Assembly (NCBI GenBank): GCA_005788175.1
Contig: SXYX01000009.1
Coordinates: 1-56,421 of the forward strand
Reading direction: 5' to 3'
Source: Acidobacteriota bacterium
Lineage (GTDB): Bacteria > Acidobacteriota > Holophagae > Holophagales > Holophagaceae
Length of the DNA: 56,421 bases
Positions 47,450-55,633 of the stretch are shown piece by piece (within the stretch, counting starts at the first letter, position 1; the number at the start of each line of letters is the position of its first letter). The notes below the pieces were generated by a model, which saw only the letters and a list, made by a program, of their open reading frames with translations, ran no database searches and was not told the DNA's origin. Made by a program: the position numbers and the translations under genes.

Positions 47450-47866
47450 GTGCCGATGCTCTTAATTTATGATGGGACATGTGGTTTATGTCATAAGTCG
47501 GTCATTTTTGCGATGCATCATGATCCTACCGGTGTACTTTTCTGTTTTAGTCCTTCAGGCTCTAATTACGCGCAATACCACCTCAGGAAATTAAATCTTG
47601 AGATTGAACCTAGATCTATCATTCTTGTTACCGAAGACGAAGAGGTCTTGCTTAAATCCGACGCCGCCCTTAGAGTTTTGTCGGTTTTGGGGTTTCCTTG
47701 GTCATGGTTAGCTCACCTTGGAAACCGGGTTCCCAAAATCATTAGAGACCGTTTTTATGATCAAATTGCGGTTAATCGCCGTTTACTATTTAAACAACCG
47801 CCTTCTATTTGTCCAATTGTTCCTAGTCATGAATCTTTTCGCTATCGTCTAAGAGTCGACAACTGA
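47450..47866 (+). CDS. DCC-family thiol-disulfide oxidoreductase (DUF393)
   Basis: The 138-residue protein has the family signature YDGTCGLCHKSVIF, with DxxCxxC near the N-terminus, then CFSPSGSNYAQ, and a C-terminal part that ends differently from typical members with RVPKIIRDRFYDQIAVNRRLLF. A redox role is assumed from the CxxC. GTG 47450 is chosen because GGAG lies 9 bases upstream. ATG 47456 is possible. Its last 25 bases overlap the convergent rsmE. Confidence 0.86.
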   Translation: MPMLLIYDGTCGLCHKSVIFAMHHDPTGVLFCFSPSGSNYAQYHLRKLNLEIEPRSIILVTEDEEVLLKSDAALRVLSVLGFPWSWLAHLGNRVPKIIRDRFYDQIAVNRRLLFKQPPSICPIVPSHESFRYRLRVDN

Positions 47867-48573
47867 AGCGCTGCAGCGCCCATAAGAGCGCAAGGTGCAG
47901 TAACTGCTCGAAGAATCGATCCACCAAGCGAAATTGGCTGCCACTGAGCATCTAAGAGTTTTGTAATTTCCTTTGACGTAAACCCGCCTTCGGGGCCACT
48001 TGTAAAAACAAAGTTTTGGAGCTTGAGTGTGGTGTCCATTTGGGTTTGTTTCTCTTCATAAGCAAACCAGCGTTGCGAACTTGAGTGTTTAAGAAGGTAG
48101 TCGATGGACTCCGGTGGTCTGATCTCGGGTAAAAAATTTCGATGGCTCTGTTCGGCACTGCGCTCACAAATACGTTGCCACCGATCCATCCTATTTTTAG
48201 TCTTATGCTCGTCGTATTCACTGCGCTCAAAGACAATGGGCTGGAAAGTCTGAACACCTAGTTCTACTAGTCCCGGGAGTACATCATCAAGAGAGCTCAG
48301 TTGTGCTAAAATAGGTATACACGCCTCGATACGAACTGGCCACTCTCGGTTTTCGTCCAGCGAGCGCACTAAGCGGATGGTCCAATCAGTTCCTCGTATG
48401 CTTACTACATCCCCAACCCAAACCTGTCCTTGATCCCAAGCCAACTCAAGAGCATCTCCGGGCCTAAGGCGCAAAACATGAGCATGCTTTGCTGCTTCTA
48501 GCGTTAATGAGACCAAACCCCCTTCGTGAGGGTTTTCAGGTAGGGCTGGAAGAAAAAAGCGCGGTAAAGACAT
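47842..48573 (-). CDS. rsmE: 16S rRNA m3U1498 methyltransferase RsmE
   Basis: The 243-residue protein has an RsmE layout: N-terminal PUA-like domain (PRFFLPAL..., HAHVLRLRPGD) and a SPOUT-knot methyltransferase domain with RSEYDEHK, RICERSAEQSHRNFLPEI and the SAM-site FTSGPEGGFTSKEI. The last knot motif, normally LGxRILRxETA, reads LGGSILRAVTA. The first Arg is Ser and the Glu is Val, a departure from the family. Whether it still methylates U1498 is uncertain. It is likely monocistronic. Confidence 0.85.
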   Translation of the reverse strand: MSLPRFFLPALPENPHEGGLVSLTLEAAKHAHVLRLRPGDALELAWDQGQVWVGDVVSIRGTDWTIRLVRSLDENREWPVRIEACIPILAQLSSLDDVLPGLVELGVQTFQPIVFERSEYDEHKTKNRMDRWQRICERSAEQSHRNFLPEIRPPESIDYLLKHSSSQRWFAYEEKQTQMDTTLKLQNFVFTSGPEGGFTSKEITKLLDAQWQPISLGGSILRAVTAPCALMGAAALQLSTLRR

Positions 48574-48630
48574 AGGCTTCTAACTATCATTGCATTACTT
48601 GTTCACTTGTACTAAAGGAGTTTTCATTAC

Positions 48631-49599
48631 ATGGATATCTTAGTCTCTCTAACTGAATATGCTAGCCCAACCGTTTGGGCTGTTTTCCACATCTTTCTAT
48701 TTGCGATGTTGGCACTTGACTTAGGTATTTTTAATCGAACAGCTCACGTGCCTTCTTTCAAAGAAGCATTATTTTGGAGCATACTGTGGATTACACTATC
48801 GCTCATTTTTAATGTTTTAGTTTGGAAAAACTACGGTGGGGATGCGGGGCTTGAGTTTCTTACCGCATATCTTTTAGAGAAAAGCCTTAGTGTAGATAAT
48901 ATTTTTGTATTTGCTCTCATTTTTACGGCTTTTGACGTGGACATGAAGGACCGACATCGTGTCCTTTTTTGGGGTGTCGTAGGAGCCTTGGTTATGCGCG
49001 CAGCAATGATCATTGGAGGCATGAGTCTCCTGGCTAGATTCCATTGGATCCTCTACGTCTTTGGTGGATTTTTGATTGTCACCGGAGCAAAGATGTTATT
49101 TAAAAGTGAAGACCAAAAGGGACCTAATTTTGAGAAAATATCACAATGGTTGAGTCGCATTCTTCCATTCGATCCCGCTGGCGGCCATAAAAACTTCATG
49201 GTCATCAAAGATGGCAAGCGTTTATTCACACCGCTACTTCTGGTTATCGCAACGATTGAATTTTGCGACTTGGTTTTTGCTATCGACAGTATTCCTGCAG
49301 TATTAGCAATTTCTAAAAATCCTTTTGTAGTATATACCTCAAATATTTTTGCCTTGTTGGGGCTTCGGGCTTTGTATTTCCTAGTTGCAGATTCCATAAC
49401 TCGCTTTCATTTTTTAAGTAAAGGCCTCGCTATCATCTTGGTTTGGATTGGCATAAAAATGTTGATCGCCGATTTTCTAAAAGTCAGTCTTGGTATTTCT
49501 AATAAAGTCCTAACCCTTACCTCCCTCTCTATGATTCTTGGTGTTTTGGTTATATCTATTTTGTTGAGCTTAAAGAAACCATCGATCTCTAAGTCATGA
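48631..49599 (+). CDS. TerC/Alx-family integral membrane protein
   Basis: The 322-residue protein has about nine transmembrane segments. It shows the family hallmark acidic motifs ALDLGIFNR, EKSLSVDNIFVFALIF and EFCDLVFAIDSIPAVLAI. TerC/Alx proteins are linked to tellurite resistance, alkaline response and manganese or calcium handling, in part by metalating exported proteins. The upstream spacer of 57 bp is too short for a yybP-ykoY manganese riboswitch. AAAGGAG precedes the start. Its stop overlaps the ribF start (49596-49599). Confidence 0.93.
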   Translation: MDILVSLTEYASPTVWAVFHIFLFAMLALDLGIFNRTAHVPSFKEALFWSILWITLSLIFNVLVWKNYGGDAGLEFLTAYLLEKSLSVDNIFVFALIFTAFDVDMKDRHRVLFWGVVGALVMRAAMIIGGMSLLARFHWILYVFGGFLIVTGAKMLFKSEDQKGPNFEKISQWLSRILPFDPAGGHKNFMVIKDGKRLFTPLLLVIATIEFCDLVFAIDSIPAVLAISKNPFVVYTSNIFALLGLRALYFLVADSITRFHFLSKGLAIILVWIGIKMLIADFLKVSLGISNKVLTLTSLSMILGVLVISILLSLKKPSISKS

Positions 49600-50534
49600 C
49601 ACTTGTTCGTTGGACTCATGGATTTTCATCCGAATGCTTGCTTAAAGGTTCGGTTTTAACCATTGGTAATTTCGATGGCCTCCATCATGGGCATTGTCGG
49701 ATCGTATCTGCGGCCGTTCAACAAGCATCTATGGTGGGATTACCTAGTGTTGCTCTAACCTTTGACCCCCATCCCAGTACGATTATCAGTCCCTTAAATT
49801 CACCTCGTCTCCTGATGACTCTTGACGAAAAACTCATTTTTCTTAATAAGTTAGGTGTCAATTATGGATGGGCCCTGATGTTCTCACAATCCATTTCAGA
49901 GTTATCGCCAAAAAATTTCATGGAGGCATTAGTTACCTCAGTAATGCCAGAAAGTATACATGTTGGGGAGGGATTTCGCTTTGGCTATCGCCGAAGTGGC
50001 TCTTCTGACTTTATGTTGGAATGGGGCAAAGTTCACGGTATTCATGTGGTGACCTACCCTCTCGAGCACTTAGATGGAGAACCTATTTCTTCATCTCGTA
50101 TCCGTTTATTACTCAATGAAGGAAATATTGTCAAAGCCACGCAGTTATTAGGTCGCCCCTATTCTCTTTCTGGGACGGTGATTGCGGGATTTAAGCGGGG
50201 TCGGAGCCTCGGTTTTCCAACTGCAAATCTTAAAACTGACTTGATACTCCCAAAATCTGGCGTATATATTACTTCGGTGCGTTCTCTTATGTGGGAGGGA
50301 GAAAAACTTGGATTAACCAATATTGGGATTCAACCAACCTTCAAGGACGGAGATCTAACCGTTGAAACCCATTGCCCAGATGGCTTTGGGGATTGGTATG
50401 GTTCTCATCTTCAATTAGATTTTCTTTATCGCATACGGGACGAAAAAAAATTTGATTCTTCCGAGGATCTCCAGATACAAATCTTAAAAGATATTGACGA
50501 AGGTAAGCAATGGTGGACACAAGCTCATCGCTGA
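49596..50534 (+). CDS. ribF: Riboflavin kinase / FAD synthetase
   Basis: RibF (312 residues) phosphorylates riboflavin to FMN and adenylates it to FAD. The N-terminal nucleotidyltransferase shows TIGNFDGLHHGHCRIV and FDPHPSTI, with GEGFRFGYRRSG and the ISSSRIR element. The C-terminal kinase domain shows GTVIAGFKRGRSLGFPTANL and the catalytic Glu in VETHCPDGFGDWYG. It is coupled to terC by a 4-base overlap. Another riboflavin gene, ribD, lies at 17124. Confidence 0.97.
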   Translation: MTLVRWTHGFSSECLLKGSVLTIGNFDGLHHGHCRIVSAAVQQASMVGLPSVALTFDPHPSTIISPLNSPRLLMTLDEKLIFLNKLGVNYGWALMFSQSISELSPKNFMEALVTSVMPESIHVGEGFRFGYRRSGSSDFMLEWGKVHGIHVVTYPLEHLDGEPISSSRIRLLLNEGNIVKATQLLGRPYSLSGTVIAGFKRGRSLGFPTANLKTDLILPKSGVYITSVRSLMWEGEKLGLTNIGIQPTFKDGDLTVETHCPDGFGDWYGSHLQLDFLYRIRDEKKFDSSEDLQIQILKDIDEGKQWWTQAHR

Positions 50535-50561
50535 GGCTCAGAATTATATGGGCCTAGACGC

Positions 50562-51770
50562 CTAATCTTTTAGGAGCTCTCCCTCGCTGATCAGTTGACC
50601 ATTGATGACAGTGCCTGTGCAGCGAGTGGTCCATTCAAATGGATCACCAGAGAACAAGGCAATATCGCCATCTTTACCTACTTCCAGACTGCCGACACGC
50701 CCTTGAATTCCTAATAAACGGGCGGCTCCAAGTGTCAGTGTATAAATAGTCTGTTCCCAAGAGAGACCATTTCCAACCGCCATGGCTGCTTCCCAAAGAA
50801 CGACCCGTGTTTTAGGAACGTAAGCCTCAAACCCACTCTGAAAGATAAAGGGGATCCCTGCTTTGTAAAGAAGTGCGGGAGTTTCTAGATTTATATTCTC
50901 CATCTCTCCACGAGGATAGGCCATGAGTGGATGAATGATAATGGAAACACCCGATGCTTTAATTTCTCTTATCAATAGATGTGCATCAGCCGCACCGTCA
51001 AGAATAACTTGGATATTAAATTCCTTGCCTAGCCTTAGGACACCCATAATATCGATTGATTTGTGAGCGGTGATTAATAAGGGACGCTCGCGCTTAAGAA
51101 CCTGAATCAATGCCTCCATTCTGATATTTCGTTCTGGCCGTTGTTCTGCCTTGGCTATATCTACTTTGCGCATGTATGCCTGAGCAGACAACAGTTCAGA
51201 TCGGATCATAGCCATTGCTTTAGATCTTGTACCTGGCGCTTTCGTGCCTGCATTGCGTATAGAATCACCTAGCGTAGCGGCAATCATAGCTTCGGAAACT
51301 ATCACGGTTTCATCGATCGTATTACCTGTAGTTTTTGCAATAAGAGTTTGGCCACTAACCAGGGCGCCTGGTCCATGTCCGGTATGCACAGTGGTAATTC
51401 CACGATGAGCCAAGAATCTTACGAGAGGATCCTTTGGGTTATAGGCATCAATAGCTCGTAATTCTGGTTGAATAGGTGCCGAACGTTCAACTTGTTCCTG
51501 ATCATGACGCTGATTAAGTAAGCCAGAAAATCCAACCGTTGAGTGACCATCAATGATTCCAGGCATGGCGACGTTACCTTGAATAATTTTGATTCCCGCA
51601 GGCAACTTAATATCAGACGCCTTCCCGATAGCTTTAATTTTTCCTTTTTCAATGACGACGATTCCATCCGAAATCATGGATCCAGAGACGGTGTATAGTT
51701 TATCAGCCCTCACTGCAATGTCTTGTGCTGATAGTACGAGGGAAAATAAGGAAACTAAAATATATCGCAT
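50562..51770 (-). CDS. Exported amidohydrolase-like protein, probable pseudoenzyme
   Basis: The 402-residue protein has a signal peptide (LVSLFSLVLSAQ) and the amidohydrolase fold (VAMPGIIDGH, C-terminal VGSLEVGKDGDIALFSGDPF). It aligns along its length with its upstream neighbour but has lost metal ligands. HxH is H76-S-T. The strand-5 histidine stretch is ITAHKSIDI. The strand-6 histidines LHH are replaced by LDG, and the strand-8 Asp region HTDDP is replaced by QSGFEA. It is probably catalytically dead or has a new chemistry. Its ATG directly follows the neighbour's TAA, so both are made together and may form a mixed oligomer. Confidence 0.8.
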   Translation of the reverse strand: MRYILVSLFSLVLSAQDIAVRADKLYTVSGSMISDGIVVIEKGKIKAIGKASDIKLPAGIKIIQGNVAMPGIIDGHSTVGFSGLLNQRHDQEQVERSAPIQPELRAIDAYNPKDPLVRFLAHRGITTVHTGHGPGALVSGQTLIAKTTGNTIDETVIVSEAMIAATLGDSIRNAGTKAPGTRSKAMAMIRSELLSAQAYMRKVDIAKAEQRPERNIRMEALIQVLKRERPLLITAHKSIDIMGVLRLGKEFNIQVILDGAADAHLLIREIKASGVSIIIHPLMAYPRGEMENINLETPALLYKAGIPFIFQSGFEAYVPKTRVVLWEAAMAVGNGLSWEQTIYTLTLGAARLLGIQGRVGSLEVGKDGDIALFSGDPFEWTTRCTGTVINGQLISEGELLKD

Positions 51771-53084
51771 TTAAAGGTCCTCGCTTTCGTGCTCAAGCAA
51801 ATCGGTATGATCCATAGTGTCCATAGCGGCACCTACACCCCCTGTTGCAAATTTACGATCCGAAGGGTCAAGCCGATTGAATACCCGTTGACCTTCTACC
51901 CATGTTTCTTGAATTTTGGTATACACGCTAAAAGGATCTCCTGATAAAACAAGTAAATCTGCGTCTTTGCCGATTGCCAAACTGCCCACCCGTTTATCGA
52001 GTCCTACAAGTTTGGCATTATTGATTGTCATAGCCTTCAAGGATTCATTTCTTGTCATGCCGTATCGAATAGCCAAGGCTCCCGATCGCAAGAACCACCT
52101 TGAATCTGTTATGGGGTCATCTGTATGGAATCCACACAGAACTCCCGCTTTTTCTAGCGAAGCACCGTTTGAAAAACGTATTTCTTTCGTTTCAAGTTTT
52201 CCACCTGGACTATCTACGATGATAATACTTGCACCGATAACCCCATCGCCTGCAGCTTTAATTTCATCCGCCACAGCCCATGCTTCGGAGACATGGTGCA
52301 AGACTACCCTAAAGCCAAATTCTTTTTGTAAACGTAGGACAGTTATGATGTCGTCATGACGATGTGTATGATGATGTACGGTTCGTTTTCCCTCAATCAC
52401 TTCTACCAAAGCCTCCATACCAAGATCACGGGCAGGGAGTTTATTGGCATCTCCTGCGGCCAATTTAATTTTGGCTTGGTAAGCTTGTGCTTTAATAAAT
52501 TGTTCTCTTACGAGAGAAGCACTTTTAGATCGTGTTCCTGGGAAATTGCCTGCTTCTCGACGGGAGTTAGTTCCGTTCGCCATCTTCATACCACCCAAAT
52601 ATCCATGGGCTGTTTTTTCGACAGCTAATTCATCGATTGTAGTTCCCCTGCGTAATTTTAGATAAACCGTTTGGCCAGAGAGAAGATGGCCTGATCCCGG
52701 CATAACATTAACGGTAGTAATGCCACCAGCTTGTGCACGTCGTATCGATGTATTTTCTACATTAATAGAATCTGAAATTCGGATTTCTGGTTGAATAGGT
52801 GCGCTTGCATCAGCTCCTTCACCTGATCCGATATGCGAATGACTATCGACTAGTCCTGGCATAATGACTTGGCCTTTTAAATCATTAATCTGAGCATCTG
52901 CAGGGATCGAAATATTATTACCAAGACCTATAATTTTTCCTCCTTTGATAATAAGAGTTCCTTTTGCTAGATCCGCTCCTTCTATGGGAATAATATAGGC
53001 GTTAGTGAAAGCAATAGGCCGTTCTTGGGCCATCATTCCTAAACAGATCCCAATTAGCAGAGCGGTCAAACGAGATTTATACAT
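51771..53084 (-). CDS. Exported metal-dependent amidohydrolase
   Basis: The 437-residue protein has a signal peptide (LTALLIGICLGMMAQ) and an imidazolonepropionase-like amidohydrolase fold. Metal ligands are intact: HSH at residues 84-86 (VDSHSHIG), HHTHRHDD, LHHVSEA, and the Asp in HTDDP. The C-terminus returns to the beta-sandwich (VGSLAIGKDADLLVLSGDPF) and ends in an acidic His-containing tail (MDTMDHTDLLEHESEDL). The substrate is unknown; peptides or cyclic amides are usual for the family. The ATG at 53084 has AGGTG upstream. A GTG two codons earlier is less likely. It is directly followed by its degenerate paralogue. Confidence 0.88.
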   Translation of the reverse strand: MYKSRLTALLIGICLGMMAQERPIAFTNAYIIPIEGADLAKGTLIIKGGKIIGLGNNISIPADAQINDLKGQVIMPGLVDSHSHIGSGEGADASAPIQPEIRISDSINVENTSIRRAQAGGITTVNVMPGSGHLLSGQTVYLKLRRGTTIDELAVEKTAHGYLGGMKMANGTNSRREAGNFPGTRSKSASLVREQFIKAQAYQAKIKLAAGDANKLPARDLGMEALVEVIEGKRTVHHHTHRHDDIITVLRLQKEFGFRVVLHHVSEAWAVADEIKAAGDGVIGASIIIVDSPGGKLETKEIRFSNGASLEKAGVLCGFHTDDPITDSRWFLRSGALAIRYGMTRNESLKAMTINNAKLVGLDKRVGSLAIGKDADLLVLSGDPFSVYTKIQETWVEGQRVFNRLDPSDRKFATGGVGAAMDTMDHTDLLEHESEDL

Positions 53085-53150
53085 AGGCACCTCAGCGCAA
53101 AGTCTATGCTTTATATCCTACATAAGCAACAAGATAATGCGATCCGTTTT

Positions 53151-54209
53151 TTAATCACGTTGTCCTTCAAGGACTCTAAAGCGTTCACCTAACAGTCCAG
53201 GTAAAGTCAACTGGAGAACATTATTAATGCGTTTCATTTTCTCTTCGTTTGGTAATTTAGACCAAGCAGACTCCCAGGTTTCTAAAAGAGCATGGCGCCG
53301 AATCCAATAAGAAAGGGATTGATGAGTTAAACAATGGAACCCCTCATGTTCCCAGCATGCTTGAAGACGGGTGAAATCCACATCGGCAGTAAGATCACAT
53401 TGTCCGATATCTTCCCACCACTTACCATCTACTTGATGTTGATGATATCTGCGAAGATCAGATCCCTTAGCTAGCAACCGATCAGCGGACTCGCCATAAT
53501 CAATGGCAATCATAAGACCTCGAGTCATTTTTTCTGCAAGCGAACCTACTAAATGGGGTAATTCTTCAGCCCAAATACTTCCATCTCCAACCTCAAGATC
53601 TATAGCTTGCGACTGAAACCATTCGCCCGCCATAGCCGAGTCTGAGACTTGCCACTCTGATCCATTAGAACTCAAAACTTCACGAAGCCATTGGTTTCCA
53701 TCCCACCGCCAAGGCTGCGCAGCTAGTGCATCAAAAAGCTCATTAGAAAAAATAGCACCCGTGAAAGGTTGAATACTTTCTAAGTTATTGGTGATTATGG
53801 CATGCCCACTTGAAATCCATGGCTCAAGTACTTTGATGGCTTCATTTTGAGCTGCCGGGCTGTCATCTCGATGAAGATAGATGAGGATTTTTAAAAAATC
53901 AGGAGAGACGTGAGTGAGGATATCCCGCCCAAGCCATCCCCGGCCAGCGCCCGGCTCAAGTATGGTATATGAAGACGGAGATCCTAGTTGTTTCCAGTTG
54001 TCTTCTAATCGAAGAGCCAGTGTTTGACCAAGCAACGGTCCACAATCAAGCGCCGTATAATAATCTCGTCCTTCAAAACCCCAACGATCTTGGTTTTGGC
54101 GATAGTATCCTTCTCGGGGATGATAAAGCGCTAATTGCATTACTTCCGCCGCAGGAATTATCCCTCCTGCGAGTCGTTCATGAAGAATCTCGTTCAACGT
54201 AGTCATCAC
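53151..54209 (-). CDS. MidA/NDUFAF7-type SAM-dependent methyltransferase
   Basis: The 352-residue protein matches the DUF185 family: ALYHPREGYYRQ near the start, DYYTALDCGPLLGQTLA, the SAM-binding ILEPGAGRGWLGRDIL, the conserved FSNELFDALAAQPW, and AIDYGESADRL. The human relative NDUFAF7 methylates an arginine in respiratory complex I, but the bacterial role is mostly unknown. It lies 12 bp downstream of the DnaC-like gene on the same strand. Confidence 0.87.
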   Translation of the reverse strand: MMTTLNEILHERLAGGIIPAAEVMQLALYHPREGYYRQNQDRWGFEGRDYYTALDCGPLLGQTLALRLEDNWKQLGSPSSYTILEPGAGRGWLGRDILTHVSPDFLKILIYLHRDDSPAAQNEAIKVLEPWISSGHAIITNNLESIQPFTGAIFSNELFDALAAQPWRWDGNQWLREVLSSNGSEWQVSDSAMAGEWFQSQAIDLEVGDGSIWAEELPHLVGSLAEKMTRGLMIAIDYGESADRLLAKGSDLRRYHQHQVDGKWWEDIGQCDLTADVDFTRLQACWEHEGFHCLTHQSLSYWIRRHALLETWESAWSKLPNEEKMKRINNVLQLTLPGLLGERFRVLEGQRD

Positions 54210-54221
54210 GAAATATAAAAA

Positions 54222-55133
54222 TTATGTAGTAGCAATAAGAGTAATTAGGCTTTTAAGCGTAGGTTGGCACTCAACGCGTTGGGATTGCTCTAGGCGCCTA
54301 AGCAAACTATTATCGCCAAGTTTTATGATTGGACTCTGTTCACTTTGAAGAACACTGCGTGGGCTTTTAATGGCTGTTAGCAAGGTAGGTTTAGTTTCAG
54401 AGTAGCGATAATCGAGTAATTGAGCGAAAGCACGCGCTATACGAATGTCATTGTCAAGGCGATCAAAATCATCAATTACCAACACCGCGGCTTCCATAAG
54501 CGGTTCCATCAGAGCTCGCTCACTTTGGAAATCTGTATTTTTGAAGGATCGAATATCGTAGTAAACATCTTTAAGTTGTTGGCTAAAAGTACGAATCGAT
54601 ATAAAGAGACCCGATTCACTCGTTCGGGCGATACGCGCCCTAAGGGCAGCCGCAGCGAGAGTACTGCGTCCGGTTTGTGGACTCCCCGATATCCACCAAA
54701 AGTCTGAAATAGATTTTCCTTGAGAAGCCCATCCTATCAATTGGTCGTAGCCACTAGGCTGCAGAGCATAGCGAATATTTTTGGCACTTCCAAGCCCACT
54801 ATTGGAGGGTTGGTAGCCACTCTTCTGAATAATATGCTCAAGCTTAAGATCTAGGCTGTTCTTGAGGGTCGCGCGACTCATGGGATTTAGAAGTAGTTGG
54901 TTGGCTAAATCTAATTGACTTAATAATTCGGTTTCTTGATGCTCGCTAGTCCACCAAGCCCAGAAATTATCTAGAGTGGCTGATTGGTAACGAGGCGGTA
55001 TACCCAAGTGAGATTGAAAATCAAAACGCTGTTGATAGCAGGAACAGCGAATAGCGGGTTTAGTCGGATCCGCATCAAGTAAAATGCCACGACCACCGCA
55101 TTTCGGACAAATAGCTTTCTGTTTTATAACCAC
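54222..55133 (-). CDS. DnaC/DnaI-like ATPase with altered Walker A
   Basis: The 303-residue protein resembles helicase-loader ATPases. The N-terminus has a probable zinc site (C9, C12, C30, C32). The AAA+ part has a Walker A-like GSPQTGRST (residues 150-158), in which the normally invariant Lys is Arg156. Walker B VLVIDDFD (D221, D222) is intact, and an arginine-rich sensor/finger region LRRLEQSQR lies near the end. Helicase loading is a guess from the fold; it could also be an IstB-like protein, but no transposase is near. Translation starts at GTG 55133. The gene is followed at 12 bp by the MidA-type methyltransferase. Confidence 0.75.
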   Translation of the reverse strand: MVIKQKAICPKCGGRGILLDADPTKPAIRCSCYQQRFDFQSHLGIPPRYQSATLDNFWAWWTSEHQETELLSQLDLANQLLLNPMSRATLKNSLDLKLEHIIQKSGYQPSNSGLGSAKNIRYALQPSGYDQLIGWASQGKSISDFWWISGSPQTGRSTLAAAALRARIARTSESGLFISIRTFSQQLKDVYYDIRSFKNTDFQSERALMEPLMEAAVLVIDDFDRLDNDIRIARAFAQLLDYRYSETKPTLLTAIKSPRSVLQSEQSPIIKLGDNSLLRRLEQSQRVECQPTLKSLITLIATT

Positions 55134-55243
55134 AAATTTAATCCATCCTAAATGTCCCTAGGTGAACTCAGTCTCCGTTAGGGCAGTGATCAAGAGTAGC
55201 AAAAGATTATGTAAATTTTAAGTCGGGAAACGAACCCAGAGTC

Positions 55244-55615
55244 CTAGCGCATAGGCCTGCGGAGTTCTCGCGAGACAGGCTTAACCAAGCCTGTCGGGGA
55301 GACAGAGGGATCAAGCCCTGCCGCCTGCAACTTTCGAGTAGCATGTTCTAGTTCGCCCTGAATCTTGTGCATTTGCTCTCGTAGTTGCAAAATTACTTCG
55401 ATACCTGCCAGATTTACCCCTAGATCTCGAGTGAGGTTAAGAATAAATTCTAGTCTTTCTAAATCTCGATCACTATAAAGCCTCGTCTTCCCTTCGGTAC
55501 GCGAAGGCTTCAATAAACCTTCCTTCTCGTAAAGCCTGAGGGTTTGTGGATGGATTCCGTAGCGCCGGGAAACCACACCGATCATATAAGCTCCTTGTCT
55601 TCCGTCTGTTCTCAT
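55244..55615 (-). CDS. hspR: MerR-family heat-shock repressor HspR
   Basis: The 123-residue protein has a MerR winged helix starting YMIGVVSRRYGIHPQTLRLYEKEGLLKPSRT, the form typical of HspR, and a helical tail with QLREQMHKIQGELEHATRKLQ. HspR represses dnaK/dnaJ-type heat-shock genes by binding HAIR sites. It lies 18 bp after dnaJ, as expected for a feedback loop. ATG 55615 keeps the conserved Tyr before the helix-turn-helix. ATG 55585 has a stronger AAGGAG and would give 113 residues. The C-terminal codons contain a perfect 9-bp inverted repeat (55274-55295). Confidence 0.88.
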   Translation of the reverse strand: MRTDGRQGAYMIGVVSRRYGIHPQTLRLYEKEGLLKPSRTEGKTRLYSDRDLERLEFILNLTRDLGVNLAGIEVILQLREQMHKIQGELEHATRKLQAAGLDPSVSPTGLVKPVSRELRRPMR

Positions 55616-55633
55616 AGTTAAACCTCAAAAAAG

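Noticed and set aside
48574-48630. yybP-ykoY manganese riboswitch before the TerC/Alx gene
   Set aside because: The 57-bp spacer is too short and no aptamer loop motifs are seen.
55205-55262. tRNA-like 3' half (GGGTTCG...) after hspR on the minus strand
   Set aside because: The T-loop lacks the conserved A58, the acceptor has no partner strand and the anticodon-loop position 37 is C. Resemblance is probably chance.
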